This document shows, piece by piece, positions 26,186-34,891 of a stretch of DNA of 64,000 bases (position 1 is its first letter; the number at the start of each line of letters is the position of its first letter). The DNA is from DATAWK01 sp036267255. GTDB taxonomy: Bacteria > Acidobacteriota > Terriglobia > Terriglobales > Acidobacteriaceae. Where the stretch lies: NCBI GenBank assembly GCA_036267255.1, contig DATAWK010000047.1, positions 186,001 to 250,000 of the forward strand, given 5' to 3'. The position numbers were made by a program, and so were the translations under genes. The notes beneath the pieces are model-generated. The model was not told the DNA's origin and ran no database searches. It saw only the letters and a program-made list of their open reading frames with translations.

Positions 26186-26890
26186 ATGTCTACTGTACAG
26201 AAAACGCCGCCGAAATCTGCGGACCGGCAGGCTGAGATTGAAAAACGCGAGCGTATCGTCAAACGAGTGGCGCTGGAGTTACGGGACGGATTCTACGTGA
26301 ACCTTGGCATCGGCATGCCGACGCTGGTTGCAAATCACGTTCCTGCAGGCATGGAGGTCGTGTTGCAATCGGAAAACGGCATGCTCGGCGTTGGGCCATA
26401 TCCAATTGCCGGTACGGAAGACGCAGACCTGATCAATGCGGGCAAAGAGACAGTGAGCGAGCTGCCGGGCACCGCTTATTTTTCCAGCGCGGAGTCGTTT
26501 GCCATGATTCGCGGCGGTCACGTGAATCTGAGTGTGCTGGGTGCCATGGAAGTGGATGAGGAAGGCAACTTGGCCAACTGGATGGTTCCCGGAAAGGTAG
26601 TCAAGGGCATGGGCGGTGCTATGGACCTGGTGGCGAGTGCGCGGCGGGTTGTTGTCGCTATGGAGCACACGACGAAAGATGGACGCCCGAAGATTTTGAA
26701 GCGCTGCACGCTACCCATGACGGGTCTGCGCGTGGTGGACACGATTGTGACCGAGATGGCCTATATCCGCGTGACGCCCGAAGGCCTGGTGCTGGAAGAG
26801 GTTGCACCCGGCGTGACTGCGGAGAGTGTGCAGGCAGCGACAGAGCCGAAGCTGATTGTCCGTTCGCCGCTGCGGGAAATGCCGCAGTAG
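26186..26890 (+). CDS. scoB: 3-oxoacid CoA-transferase subunit B
   Basis: Beta subunit of the CoA-transferase, carrying the catalytic glutamate that forms the enzyme-CoA thioester, Glu63 in LQSENGMLGVGP. Also visible: VNLGIGMPTLVANH (38-51) and GGHVNLSVLGAMEVDEEGNL. The ATG at 26186 follows AGGAAGGA, giving 234 residues; an in-frame start 15 codons upstream adds residues without support. An acidic and basic extension of about 20 residues precedes the conserved domain. Confidence 0.93.
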   Translation: MSTVQKTPPKSADRQAEIEKRERIVKRVALELRDGFYVNLGIGMPTLVANHVPAGMEVVLQSENGMLGVGPYPIAGTEDADLINAGKETVSELPGTAYFSSAESFAMIRGGHVNLSVLGAMEVDEEGNLANWMVPGKVVKGMGGAMDLVASARRVVVAMEHTTKDGRPKILKRCTLPMTGLRVVDTIVTEMAYIRVTPEGLVLEEVAPGVTAESVQAATEPKLIVRSPLREMPQ

Positions 26891-26896
26891 CTTCGA

Positions 26897-27976
26897 CTAC
26901 GCGCCGACGGCAGCAGCAGATTTTTCTTCTACTGTACGCGCCAAAGCTTGCAACGTCTGCGGATAGGGCGCCTGCAGCACGCCTAGTTCGGTGATGATGG
27001 CCGTCACATAGCGTGCCGGCGTCACATCAAAGGCGGGATTCACAATCCCAGCGCCATGCGGCGTGATCTGTTTTGTATTGAAGTGCGTAACTTCCATTGC
27101 AGAACGTTCTTCAATCGGGATCTGATCGCCGGTTGGAGTTGCCATGTCAATGGTGGACCACGGAGCAGCCACATAAAATGGAATGCCATGTTCTTTGGCA
27201 AGCACCGCAACGCCGTACGTCCCAATCTTGTTTGCCACATCGCCATTGGCGGCGATGCGATCCGCACCCACAATGACGGCCTGGATCTTTCCGGCGCGCA
27301 TCTGGCTGGCAGCCATGTTGTCGCAGAGGACCGTCGTCGGAATATTGTCGTGCAACAGTTCCCATGCCGTAAGCCGTGCGCCCTGCAGATAAGGGCGTGT
27401 TTCATCCGCGTAGACGTGGAGCTTGTGACCGCGCTCAACTGCCGCGCGAATAACGCCGAGAGCGGTGCCATAGCCGCAGGTAGCCAGCGCCCCTGCATTG
27501 CAGTGCGTCAGCACGGAGCCCGATTGCGGTAATAGCGATGCTCCGTGTGCGCCCATGGCGCGGCACGCGGCAATGTCTTCGTCGTACATGCGCAACACTT
27601 CGGCAACGGCTGCCTGCTGAATCTGCGGCACCGTCGCACAAGGCTCTGTGGAAAGCGTGCGCACAGTGTGTCGAATGCGCTCAATGCCCCAGAAGAGATT
27701 CACGGCGGTCGGGCGCGTGGCGGCAAGAGTTTCGCAGATGATATGCATTTCGTGATGCAACTGTTCCACATCCGTTGCCTCGGAACGAAGCAGGCCAAGC
27801 GCAACCCCCATGGCGCCGCTGACGCCGATGGCGGGCGCGCCGCGCACAATCATGGTGCGGATGACGTTTGCTACGGCCTTGTAATCGGTCGCCAGCACAT
27901 ACGTTTCTTCGAGCGGCAGCTTCGTCTGATCGAGGAAGCGCACACCGGCATCGGTCCATTCGAGGGTGGGAATCAT
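26897..27976 (-). CDS. mtnA: S-methyl-5-thioribose-1-phosphate isomerase
   Basis: Methionine-salvage enzyme converting methylthioribose-1-phosphate to methylthioribulose-1-phosphate; fold related to eIF2B. The 359 residues have RGAPAIGVSGAMGVAL (45-60), the catalytic cysteine Cys159 in THCNAGALAT and the acid Asp239 in VGADRIAANGD. ATG start at 27976. It ends 6 bp from the convergent scoB stop and lies 38 bp downstream of pyrE, likely in one transcript with it. Other mtn genes are absent from the window. Confidence 0.95.
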   Translation of the reverse strand: MIPTLEWTDAGVRFLDQTKLPLEETYVLATDYKAVANVIRTMIVRGAPAIGVSGAMGVALGLLRSEATDVEQLHHEMHIICETLAATRPTAVNLFWGIERIRHTVRTLSTEPCATVPQIQQAAVAEVLRMYDEDIAACRAMGAHGASLLPQSGSVLTHCNAGALATCGYGTALGVIRAAVERGHKLHVYADETRPYLQGARLTAWELLHDNIPTTVLCDNMAASQMRAGKIQAVIVGADRIAANGDVANKIGTYGVAVLAKEHGIPFYVAAPWSTIDMATPTGDQIPIEERSAMEVTHFNTKQITPHGAGIVNPAFDVTPARYVTAIITELGVLQAPYPQTLQALARTVEEKSAAAVGA

Positions 27977-28014
27977 ATCTGACTCTATTTTATTGCAGAG
28001 CGTTCATCTGCGCT

Positions 28015-28614
28015 TTAAAGAGGTATAAGCGCGATGTGGGCTGCTCGCACATCGTTGGCCGTAAAGAGCGAGAAAAAGGGCGCTCCCTGCGCGGCAGCTT
28101 CGACGGCGGCGCGGCCATTGTTCTGTTGACGGTCCACCATGCAGAGCACGCCGACAACCTGCATTTCGGCTTCTTGCGCAGCCTGGATCGCGTGGATGGT
28201 GGAGGCTCCGGTGGTACAGACATCATCGACAATAACAACACGTGCGCCGACCTGACAGAAACCTTCGATGCGACGGCCTGTGCCGTGTGTCTTCTCCACC
28301 TTGCGTACCAGGAAGCCGTGCACTAGAGAAGACTTAGGATGGTCCAGGTGATACCACGCGCTGGCGGAGGCAATGTTCGACACCAGGGGATCAGCACCCA
28401 TTGTGAGCCCACCGACTGCGGCGGGTTCCAGCTTGTGTTCGCGAATCAGATCATAAAGGACAAGCCCGGCAAGACGTCCGCCCTCGGCATGCAAGGTGGT
28501 GGTGCGGCAGTCAATGTAGTAATCGCTGCGCACGCCGGAAGAGAGCACGAAGTCGCCGAGGCGAAAGGAGTGTTGTGCAATCAGATTGAGAAGAGCCTTA
28601 CGATGATCCGACAT
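28015..28614 (-). CDS. pyrE: Orotate phosphoribosyltransferase
   Basis: Couples orotate to PRPP to make orotidine monophosphate in pyrimidine synthesis. The 199-residue protein carries the PRPP-binding motif VVIVDDVCTTGAST (126-139), the N-terminal LGDFVLSSGVRSDYYID (19-35) and the mobile loop region with RKVEKTHGTGRRIEG (104-118). ATG start, no clear ribosome site. Probably part of a run uvrA-CPBP-pyrE-mtnA, with gaps of 48 and 38 bp around pyrE. Confidence 0.95.
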   Translation of the reverse strand: MSDHRKALLNLIAQHSFRLGDFVLSSGVRSDYYIDCRTTTLHAEGGRLAGLVLYDLIREHKLEPAAVGGLTMGADPLVSNIASASAWYHLDHPKSSLVHGFLVRKVEKTHGTGRRIEGFCQVGARVVIVDDVCTTGASTIHAIQAAQEAEMQVVGVLCMVDRQQNNGRAAVEAAAQGAPFFSLFTANDVRAAHIALIPL

Positions 28615-28662
28615 AGTCTGTACAAATTGTAGACGAGGAGCAGACGACAGATCGTCGATGCA

Positions 28663-29499
28663 TTAGTTCTTCAGCCGTTCCATGTGCGTAAAGCCCCCGC
28701 TGGCGGCGAAAACCACAACAAAAATGGACAGATTGTAGGTTGCATGGACCAGGGCCGATGCAGCCACCGATCCTGTGCGCTGGCGAACCGCTGTCAGAAA
28801 AAGGCTGACGATAAAGACCATCACCAGCGGCGAAGCTGCATGGGCCAGTTGTTGCGCATGCAGCAAGGCAAAGGGAATGCTGGTGAGCAAAGCGGCAACA
28901 ATCATTCCAGTCCAACGGCGCAGGGCCGGATAGAGAAAGCCGCGGAAGGCGAGTTCTTCAAACGCCGGAGCAATCAAGGTGCCGAAGATTGCAACGATCC
29001 AGGCATCCAGAGGCGTGCGGAAGAAAGCATCGACGGGCAACTCCCTGGGCATGGGCAGATAACTGGATGCCAGCTGGATAACCGCTGCCAGTGCGGCTCC
29101 CGTAAGAACCAATTTGCCAAAATGTTTGCTGGCGGTAGAAAAATTCCAGCACACGCCTTCTGCGAAAGGGCGGTCCCATGCGCGGGAGAACAGCGCCCAA
29201 ACAATCAGCGCGATGACGCTGTAGGAAAGCGTCATGATGGGAACGGTGAATCTTGGTAGAACGGCGATCTCTTTGAGCGTCGCTTTGCCGAAGATGTGCC
29301 AGTGGATTGCGACAATCGCGCCTCCGCCTTGAATGGCCAGCATCAGACAAATGGCAATGGCGAAGAATACAACCGCGTCGACAAGTGTTGGTCCCGGTTC
29401 TACCGGCTTCGACTTGTGTGGCGGCTGGGGTTGCTGCCCAAAGGGATCCTCTGGTTGCAAGGGTGGGAGTGGAGGCAAAATTTCGGGCTCTGGCGTCAT
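28663..29499 (-). CDS. CPBP-family intramembrane glutamic endopeptidase-like protein
   Basis: A 278-residue membrane protein of the CPBP (Abi, CAAX-protease-like) family. Seven or eight helices follow a proline-rich cytoplasmic N-terminus. The catalytic motifs are present: EELAFRGF (181-188), FALLHA (210-215) and a third histidine in VHATYN (His252). Bacterial members have been linked to bacteriocin maturation or immunity and to protein processing; no partner is visible here. The ATG overlaps the uvrA stop codon as ATGA, so I use this start rather than a long upstream frame that lies inside uvrA. Translational coupling to uvrA is implied. Confidence 0.88.
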   Translation of the reverse strand: MTPEPEILPPLPPLQPEDPFGQQPQPPHKSKPVEPGPTLVDAVVFFAIAICLMLAIQGGGAIVAIHWHIFGKATLKEIAVLPRFTVPIMTLSYSVIALIVWALFSRAWDRPFAEGVCWNFSTASKHFGKLVLTGAALAAVIQLASSYLPMPRELPVDAFFRTPLDAWIVAIFGTLIAPAFEELAFRGFLYPALRRWTGMIVAALLTSIPFALLHAQQLAHAASPLVMVFIVSLFLTAVRQRTGSVAASALVHATYNLSIFVVVFAASGGFTHMERLKN

Positions 29500-32408
29500 G
29501 CGACCGATTCCTGCGCTGTCTTTTTTCCGGCAGCCTTGCGCTTCGGTGCCTTCTCTTCGGTGTTCTTTATCGCAACTCCTTTGGCTGTGGAAGCAGGATT
29601 GTGTCCGTTCCTGCTTGCAGCAGCGGAGAAATAGCGAGTCAACAGCTTGCCGGTATGCGAAGCATGATTGAGAGCAACCTGTGCCGGAATGCCTTCCGCG
29701 ACGATGGCGCCGCCTTCCGTGCCGCCTTCCGGGCCCAGGTCGATGATCCAATCTGCGCTGCGAATCACATCCAGATTATGTTCGATGATGATGATTGTAT
29801 TGCCCAGATTGGTCAGCCGGTCCAGAACTTCCAGGAGTTTGCGTACATCGTCAAAATGAAGTCCCGTGGTCGGCTCGTCCAGCAGGTACAGCGTGCGCCC
29901 GGTCTGGCGTTTGGAAAGCTCCTTGGCCAGCTTCATGCGCTGCGCTTCTCCCCCGGAGAGCGTGGTTGCCGATTGGCCCAGATGGACGTAGCCCAGGCCA
30001 ACATCATTCAGCGTCTCCAGCTTTTGCCGCGCCTGCGGAATATCAGCCAGTACCGTGAGCGCATCGGCAATGGACAACTCCAGAATGTCCGCGATGGAGT
30101 AGCCGTTGAAGCGAACGGAAAGGGTCTCCTGATTGTAACGACGGCCGTTGCACAACTCGCACTGCACGTACACATCGGGTAGAAAGTTCATTTCGATGCG
30201 TCGCTGGCCATCACCCTGGCAAGCTTCACATCGTCCGCCAGGAACGTTGAAGGAAAAGCGGCCGGCCTTGTATCCACGTTCACGCGACTCCGGCAGCATG
30301 GCGAATAAATCCCGAATGGCCGTGAAGACGCCGGTATAGGTTGCCGGATTGGAACGGGGTGTGCGGCCGATGGGCGACTGGTCAATCTGCACCACCTTGT
30401 CGATTTGATCCGCCCCCTCGACGCCGCGATGTTCTCCTGGATCTTCGCGCGATCCATAGAGCGACTGCGCCAGAATGCGATACAGCGTGTCATTGATGAG
30501 CGTGCTTTTCCCGGAGCCGGAGACGCCAGTTACAACCGTCATCACGCCGAGCGGAAAGCGCACCGTAATGTCCTTCAAGTTATGGCTGCGCGCGCCTTGT
30601 ACCGTGAGCCATTTTCCTGTCAGTGGCCGGGATGTGGTGCGCGGTACCGCTTCCAGTTTGCCCGCGAGATACTGGCCGGTCAGGGAAGCGGGTTCGGCCA
30701 TGATATCTGCCGGAGTGCCGCGCGCGATGACTTCTCCGCCAAGCCGTCCTGCGCCGGGGCCAAGGTCGAGCACATAATCCGCGCGGCGAATGGTGTCCTC
30801 ATCGTGCTCGACGACGAGCACAGTATTGCCCAGATCGCGCAGGGAAGTAAGTGCAGCAATCAGGCGGTCGTTGTCGCGTTGATGGAGGCCGATAGAGGGT
30901 TCATCGAGCACATACAGCACGCCACGCAAGCGTGAGCCAATCTGCGTGGCCAGGCGAATGCGTTGTCCCTCGCCGCCGGAGAGCGTGGCCGCACTGCGAT
31001 CGAGCGCCAGGTACCCCAGGCCGACCGTTTGGAGGAACTCCAGCCGCTCAATAATCTCGCGCTGCAGGCGGTCTGTGACGAGGCGTTCCCGCTCTGTGAA
31101 GGTAAAGGCGCGCGCGGCTGCCAGAGCCCGCGTGAGAGGCAACGCTGTAAAGTCTGCGATCGACATGCCATTGACCTGGACCGAGAGCGATTCCGGTCGC
31201 AGGCGCCTCCCGTGGCACTCCGGGCATAGAGAGGCAGACATATATCCCAGCAGCCATTGTTTGTAGCTGTCGGAGTGGGCCTCTTCGAGCGAATCGCGCA
31301 GCCAGGCCAGAATGCCGTGAAAGCCGGTGCGTCCACCTTCGGAGCGGTCCGGGCCGGACAACAATAACGTCTGGTGCTTGGCGCTCAACTGCTCAAAGGG
31401 CTTGCGCAGGTCGATCTTGTACTTCTCCGCAGCCAGATGGATCAGCTTGTTCAGGTATTGGGAACTGGCGCCTGGTCCCAGTGCGCCGTCCAGCAGCGGC
31501 TTTGACCAGTCGACAATGACCTTTGCAGGGTCAAAATCGTAAATGCTGCCGAGCCCGTGGCAATTGGGACAAGCACCGTAGGTGCTGTTGAAGGAGAAGC
31601 TGCGTGGCTCCAGCTTGGGTACGTTGATGCCGCAATCCGGGCAGGCCATCGATGAGGAGTAGAGTTGCTCGTCAGCCGGGGCGCCGTTGGCGCCGGCAAT
31701 GGCCACCAGCACTAAGCCGCCAGTCATCTGCAATGCCTTGGCGACAGCCGTTTCCAGGCGTTTTTCCAGGCCCGATTTCACGATCACGCGGTCAATGATG
31801 GCCTCGATGGTATGGTTCTTCCGCTTTTCTAAGCGAATCTCTTCGGTCAGGTCGCGGATGACGCCATCAATGCGAGCGCGAAAGCCCTGCTGGTCCAGTT
31901 TTTCCAGTTCCTCGCGAAACTCGCCTTTGCGGCCGCGAACCAGTGGAGCGTAGATGGTGACGCGCTCACCATGAACCAGCCGCATCACGCGATCAACGAT
32001 TTGTTCTGCCGATTGCCGGGAGATGGGCTGACCGCAATTCGGGCAATGCGGGACGCCAACGGAGGCGTAGAGAAGGCGAAGATAGTCGTAAATCTCCGTA
32101 ATCGTGCCGACGGTCGAGCGTGGGCTGCGGCTGGTGGTCTTTTGCTCAATCGAAATGGCCGGGCTCAGACCCTCAATGGAATCAACATCCGGACGCTCCA
32201 TCTGATCGAGAAACTGGCGCGCATAGGCGGACAGCGTCTCTACATAGCGGCGTTGCCCCTCAGCATAGATGGTGTCAAAGGCCAGCGAGGATTTTCCGGA
32301 GCCGGACAAACCTGTAACTACGGTGAACGAGTTCCGTGGAATCTCGACCGTGACATTCTTCAGGTTGTGCTGGCGCGCACCGCGCACAGTGATACGGGTG
32401 ATGGGCAT
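29496..32408 (-). CDS. uvrA: Excinuclease ABC subunit A
   Basis: DNA-damage recognition ATPase of nucleotide excision repair, acting with UvrB and UvrC. The 970 residues carry two ABC modules: first Walker A GLSGSGKSS (33-41), second GVSGSGKST, and two LSGGE signatures (LSGGEGQRIRLA and LSGGEAQRMKLA). Zinc-binding CxxC pairs are seen in CPNCGQ, CPDCG...CPNC and CEAC...CELC. I start at the ATG at 32408 (MPITRITVRGARQHNLKN), matching the conserved N-terminus; the frame is open 36 codons further up without support. Length is near normal. The C-terminal ~50 residues are a basic, low-complexity tail. Confidence 0.96.
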   Translation of the reverse strand: MPITRITVRGARQHNLKNVTVEIPRNSFTVVTGLSGSGKSSLAFDTIYAEGQRRYVETLSAYARQFLDQMERPDVDSIEGLSPAISIEQKTTSRSPRSTVGTITEIYDYLRLLYASVGVPHCPNCGQPISRQSAEQIVDRVMRLVHGERVTIYAPLVRGRKGEFREELEKLDQQGFRARIDGVIRDLTEEIRLEKRKNHTIEAIIDRVIVKSGLEKRLETAVAKALQMTGGLVLVAIAGANGAPADEQLYSSSMACPDCGINVPKLEPRSFSFNSTYGACPNCHGLGSIYDFDPAKVIVDWSKPLLDGALGPGASSQYLNKLIHLAAEKYKIDLRKPFEQLSAKHQTLLLSGPDRSEGGRTGFHGILAWLRDSLEEAHSDSYKQWLLGYMSASLCPECHGRRLRPESLSVQVNGMSIADFTALPLTRALAAARAFTFTERERLVTDRLQREIIERLEFLQTVGLGYLALDRSAATLSGGEGQRIRLATQIGSRLRGVLYVLDEPSIGLHQRDNDRLIAALTSLRDLGNTVLVVEHDEDTIRRADYVLDLGPGAGRLGGEVIARGTPADIMAEPASLTGQYLAGKLEAVPRTTSRPLTGKWLTVQGARSHNLKDITVRFPLGVMTVVTGVSGSGKSTLINDTLYRILAQSLYGSREDPGEHRGVEGADQIDKVVQIDQSPIGRTPRSNPATYTGVFTAIRDLFAMLPESRERGYKAGRFSFNVPGGRCEACQGDGQRRIEMNFLPDVYVQCELCNGRRYNQETLSVRFNGYSIADILELSIADALTVLADIPQARQKLETLNDVGLGYVHLGQSATTLSGGEAQRMKLAKELSKRQTGRTLYLLDEPTTGLHFDDVRKLLEVLDRLTNLGNTIIIIEHNLDVIRSADWIIDLGPEGGTEGGAIVAEGIPAQVALNHASHTGKLLTRYFSAAASRNGHNPASTAKGVAIKNTEEKAPKRKAAGKKTAQESVA

Positions 32409-32651
32409 TCTCTTACTTAGGATTCTAGGATCTGCGCCTGCCGTCCAGATGTTGAAAGCGGAAATCGTGTCATCGCTGGAGCGGATAGAATTTCTTAGGG
32501 GAATCTTAGTCAGCAATAATTTTACCGGTAGTTGTGCCGATAATGTTTGAGAGAATACATTTCGTTAGGTTCATGGTTTGGCCCTGGATTTGCCATATTG
32601 AGGCTGTAACAATGGCGATTTGCACGGCGCGTGGATAAGGAGACCGTTTCA

Positions 32652-32819
32652 ATGTTGATGCTGTTGGTCATTTGTGCTTCCCTGGCTGCACTGGCTTTTG
32701 GCGTTTTGGTGGCCTACGCCGTTTGCAGGCTCATGTTTCTTGTTTTTCGCCGCCATGTACAGTCCCACGCCGCACGCACCCTGGCTGTATCCACAGAGGT
32801 GGCGCACTCCTCGCTATAG
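32652..32819 (+). CDS. Very small single-pass membrane protein
   Basis: A 55-residue product starting at an ATG with an AAGGAG element 9 bp upstream. Residues 1-31 are one long hydrophobic helix (MLMLLVICASLAALAFGVLV) followed by a basic segment RRHVQSHAAR, giving an N-out or N-in anchored peptide with a short cytoplasmic tail. Family not recognised. It stands alone between uvrA and the STN-domain gene. The strong ribosome site and clean amphipathic layout argue that it is real. Confidence 0.55.
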   Translation: MLMLLVICASLAALAFGVLVAYAVCRLMFLVFRRHVQSHAARTLAVSTEVAHSSL

Positions 32820-32993
32820 TAGATGCGCGAAGCCCGTACGTCGATGCGTACCGGTAGTTCGATACATGTTTTTTTGATGAGAGACAGTCCCTACGGATCT
32901 ACCTTCTGCTACCGGCCGCAATCTTCAACCTGCCTTGGTTTTTCTCTTTCTAGCTGAACGCAAAATCAACAAATTCACATACGCTCCATCGGC

Positions 32994-33719
32994 TCACCGC
33001 GGTGGTGGTCGTTCTTCCTGGTCCTGCGGCGCTTCCTCTGGGTGTTGACGGCGGAATTGATCCATCATTTGCTGTGCGGTTATCGGCTGGTTCGGTACAG
33101 GTTCGGATGTCTGCGGTTGCGGATTGTCGCTGCTTGCGGTGGCTCCAAACATACCGGTCGTGCTGGTTGCAGGAGCCGTCGGGAACGAAGCATTGGCACT
33201 GGTCAACAACAACTGTTTCGGCGGATGGGTTGCATCTCCGCCAATGATCACATAATTGTAAGGGGAGCCATCCAGCAGCGTGCTGAGTGTCTGGCTGACC
33301 GTTCCCGGGCCATATTGACCGAATACGCGCTGGTCTCCGGCAAGCCCTTCTACTTGAAGGCCAGTGCGTTGCGCCACATCCAGCAGAATTTGTGACAGGC
33401 TGGAATTCCTGGCGTCGATGGTGAGCTCGTGGCCGGAGTAATGGATGGTCGCAGGGACAGCCGGTTGTTGTACCGGAGGAATAGGGTATACGGGAGCAGC
33501 CGGGGTTGTTACGATTGCCGTCTTCGAGGAAGCGTGCGTGCGATGCCGGTGGTGAATGGGATGGGTTGTCTTGGGTTTGGGGGGTGCAGGCGACGTTGTG
33601 GAACTCTGGCAGAATGCCGGTGCGGTCGCGGCACATAGGAAAATGCCGATCACTGCCAGAAGGAATGGGCGAAGGAAACTCTGCTCTAAAGAGAAACGTT
33701 CATGCACCGCATGTCGCAT
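32994..33719 (-). CDS. Exported STN-domain (secretin/TonB short N-terminal) protein
   Basis: A 241-residue exported protein with a signal segment (about 18-38, ending AFCQ), a proline- and histidine-rich linker (41-95) and one STN-type domain (about 97-160: LTIDARNSSLSQILLDVAQR, then VFGQYGPGTVSQTLSTLL and NYVIIG). STN domains normally sit in the periplasm at the start of secretins or TonB-dependent receptors; here the domain stands alone, followed by a disordered tail ending QDQEERPPPR. Role unknown. Divergent from the next gene, only 26 bp apart. Confidence 0.75.
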   Translation of the reverse strand: MRHAVHERFSLEQSFLRPFLLAVIGIFLCAATAPAFCQSSTTSPAPPKPKTTHPIHHRHRTHASSKTAIVTTPAAPVYPIPPVQQPAVPATIHYSGHELTIDARNSSLSQILLDVAQRTGLQVEGLAGDQRVFGQYGPGTVSQTLSTLLDGSPYNYVIIGGDATHPPKQLLLTSANASFPTAPATSTTGMFGATASSDNPQPQTSEPVPNQPITAQQMMDQFRRQHPEEAPQDQEERPPPR

Positions 33720-33745
33720 TGTGTACTAGACTAGCAGTGTTTTTG

Positions 33746-34783
33746 ATGATGCGTGAGAGGACCCTCTACTTGCTTCAATCTTATAAAGGTCGAAGGCACT
33801 GGAGCCGCTTGGCAGCAACGGCGTGTGCGTGCTTGCTGACAGGCATGGGTCTTGGATTGCAAGGACAAACCTGCATCACGCAGGCGGAATTGACAGCTGC
33901 GGAACGCGGCGCTCTGGTGGATGCGAGTCAGAAACTGTCGCAGAGCGTGGCGGCAGATGACACCAAAGTGCTGCAGGCAGATATTGCGCCCCAGGAGGCT
34001 GGTGATACCGGCAGCATTTTGAATGCCGTGTCGGATGTTGCCGCGAAGCTGAAAGGCGCCACCTTTACTGTAGACGAGTTGTATCTGCTGGACGCAACGG
34101 ACCTGAAGCCCCATGCGACCAACGCGCGATTCTATTGTGGCGCTTTCAATCTTCCAACAAGCGCAAGCATTACGCTGGGAAGCCTTCCTCTGGCGCGCTA
34201 CGGCCTTGTCCTGATGCACGCAACCGGTATTGCAAATCCGCAGCAAATCGCGGTCATCTTTTTGGAAGCCAAAGCGCAGTGGAAGCTGGCTGGATTTTCT
34301 TCCCGGCAATTGACGATGGCTGGCCACGACAGTCTGTGGTATTGGAAACAGGCGCGCGTCTATGCCGGAAAGGGAGAAAAATGGAATGCGTATTTCTACT
34401 ACGCAACAGCGCGTTATCTGGCAACTCCGGTGGATTATCTAAGCAGCACGAATCTGGAAAAACTGATGCAGGAGCAACAATCGGCACAGCCATCGGGCCT
34501 GCCGGGACAACTGCCGATGCATCTGATAGCGAATGGTCAGACATTTGAGATTGCGCAGATGGAAACGAGCGACGCTCTCGGCGGGCTGGATCTGGTGATG
34601 CACTATAACGCCAAAGACACAAACAATCTGACCGCTGCGCGCCGGCAGAATATTGCGGTCATGCAAGCCATGCTGCAGGCACATCCTGAACTAAAAAATG
34701 CTTTTCATGGACTCTGGGTGTATGCCGTTGCTCCTGGGCAAGCACCGTTCGGAATTGAACTGCCAATGAAACAAATTCCATAG
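33746..34783 (+). CDS. Exported protein of unknown function
   Basis: A product of up to 346 residues with an N-terminal signal segment (LAATACACLLTGMGLGLQGQ), so exported. No enzyme motif is visible. A conserved-looking segment GHDSLWYWKQARVYAGKGEK with KWNAYFYYATARYL suggests a helical repeat-like region. Start uncertain: ATG 33746 or 33749 sit very near the divergent gene, while TTG 33770 has a GAGAGGA element 8 bp upstream and gives a better signal peptide. I recognise no named family. Nitroreductase follows after about 108 bp. Confidence 0.65.
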   Translation: MMRERTLYLLQSYKGRRHWSRLAATACACLLTGMGLGLQGQTCITQAELTAAERGALVDASQKLSQSVAADDTKVLQADIAPQEAGDTGSILNAVSDVAAKLKGATFTVDELYLLDATDLKPHATNARFYCGAFNLPTSASITLGSLPLARYGLVLMHATGIANPQQIAVIFLEAKAQWKLAGFSSRQLTMAGHDSLWYWKQARVYAGKGEKWNAYFYYATARYLATPVDYLSSTNLEKLMQEQQSAQPSGLPGQLPMHLIANGQTFEIAQMETSDALGGLDLVMHYNAKDTNNLTAARRQNIAVMQAMLQAHPELKNAFHGLWVYAVAPGQAPFGIELPMKQIP

Positions 34784-34817
34784 CTCCACATCGTGGTTGC
34801 AACGCTACGTGGTATCT

Positions 34818-34855
34818 TCAGCAATGCGTAGCGGCAAGCCGTAAACAATTGCTGA
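34818..34855. other. Nested hairpin upstream of the nitroreductase gene
   Basis: TCAGCAAT (34818-34825) and ATTGCTGA (34848-34855) are perfectly complementary and enclose a second small stem CGGC/GCCG. It lies between an exported-protein gene and the nitroreductase gene. No proper T-tract follows, so it is not a standard terminator; it could be a structured leader or processing site. Confidence 0.35.
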
Positions 34856-34891
34856 AAGGATTTTGTTCTCGGCAATGGACTCACGGATGAA

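Noticed and set aside
32409..32651. SOS box upstream of uvrA
   Set aside because: Neither CTGT-N8-ACAG nor a GAAC-N4-GTTC-like palindrome is present; the LexA site of this group is not known to me.
32523..32859. Repeated 11-mer TACCGGTAGTT flanking the small membrane gene
   Set aside because: Only two copies, short, no target-site duplication or transposase; probably chance.
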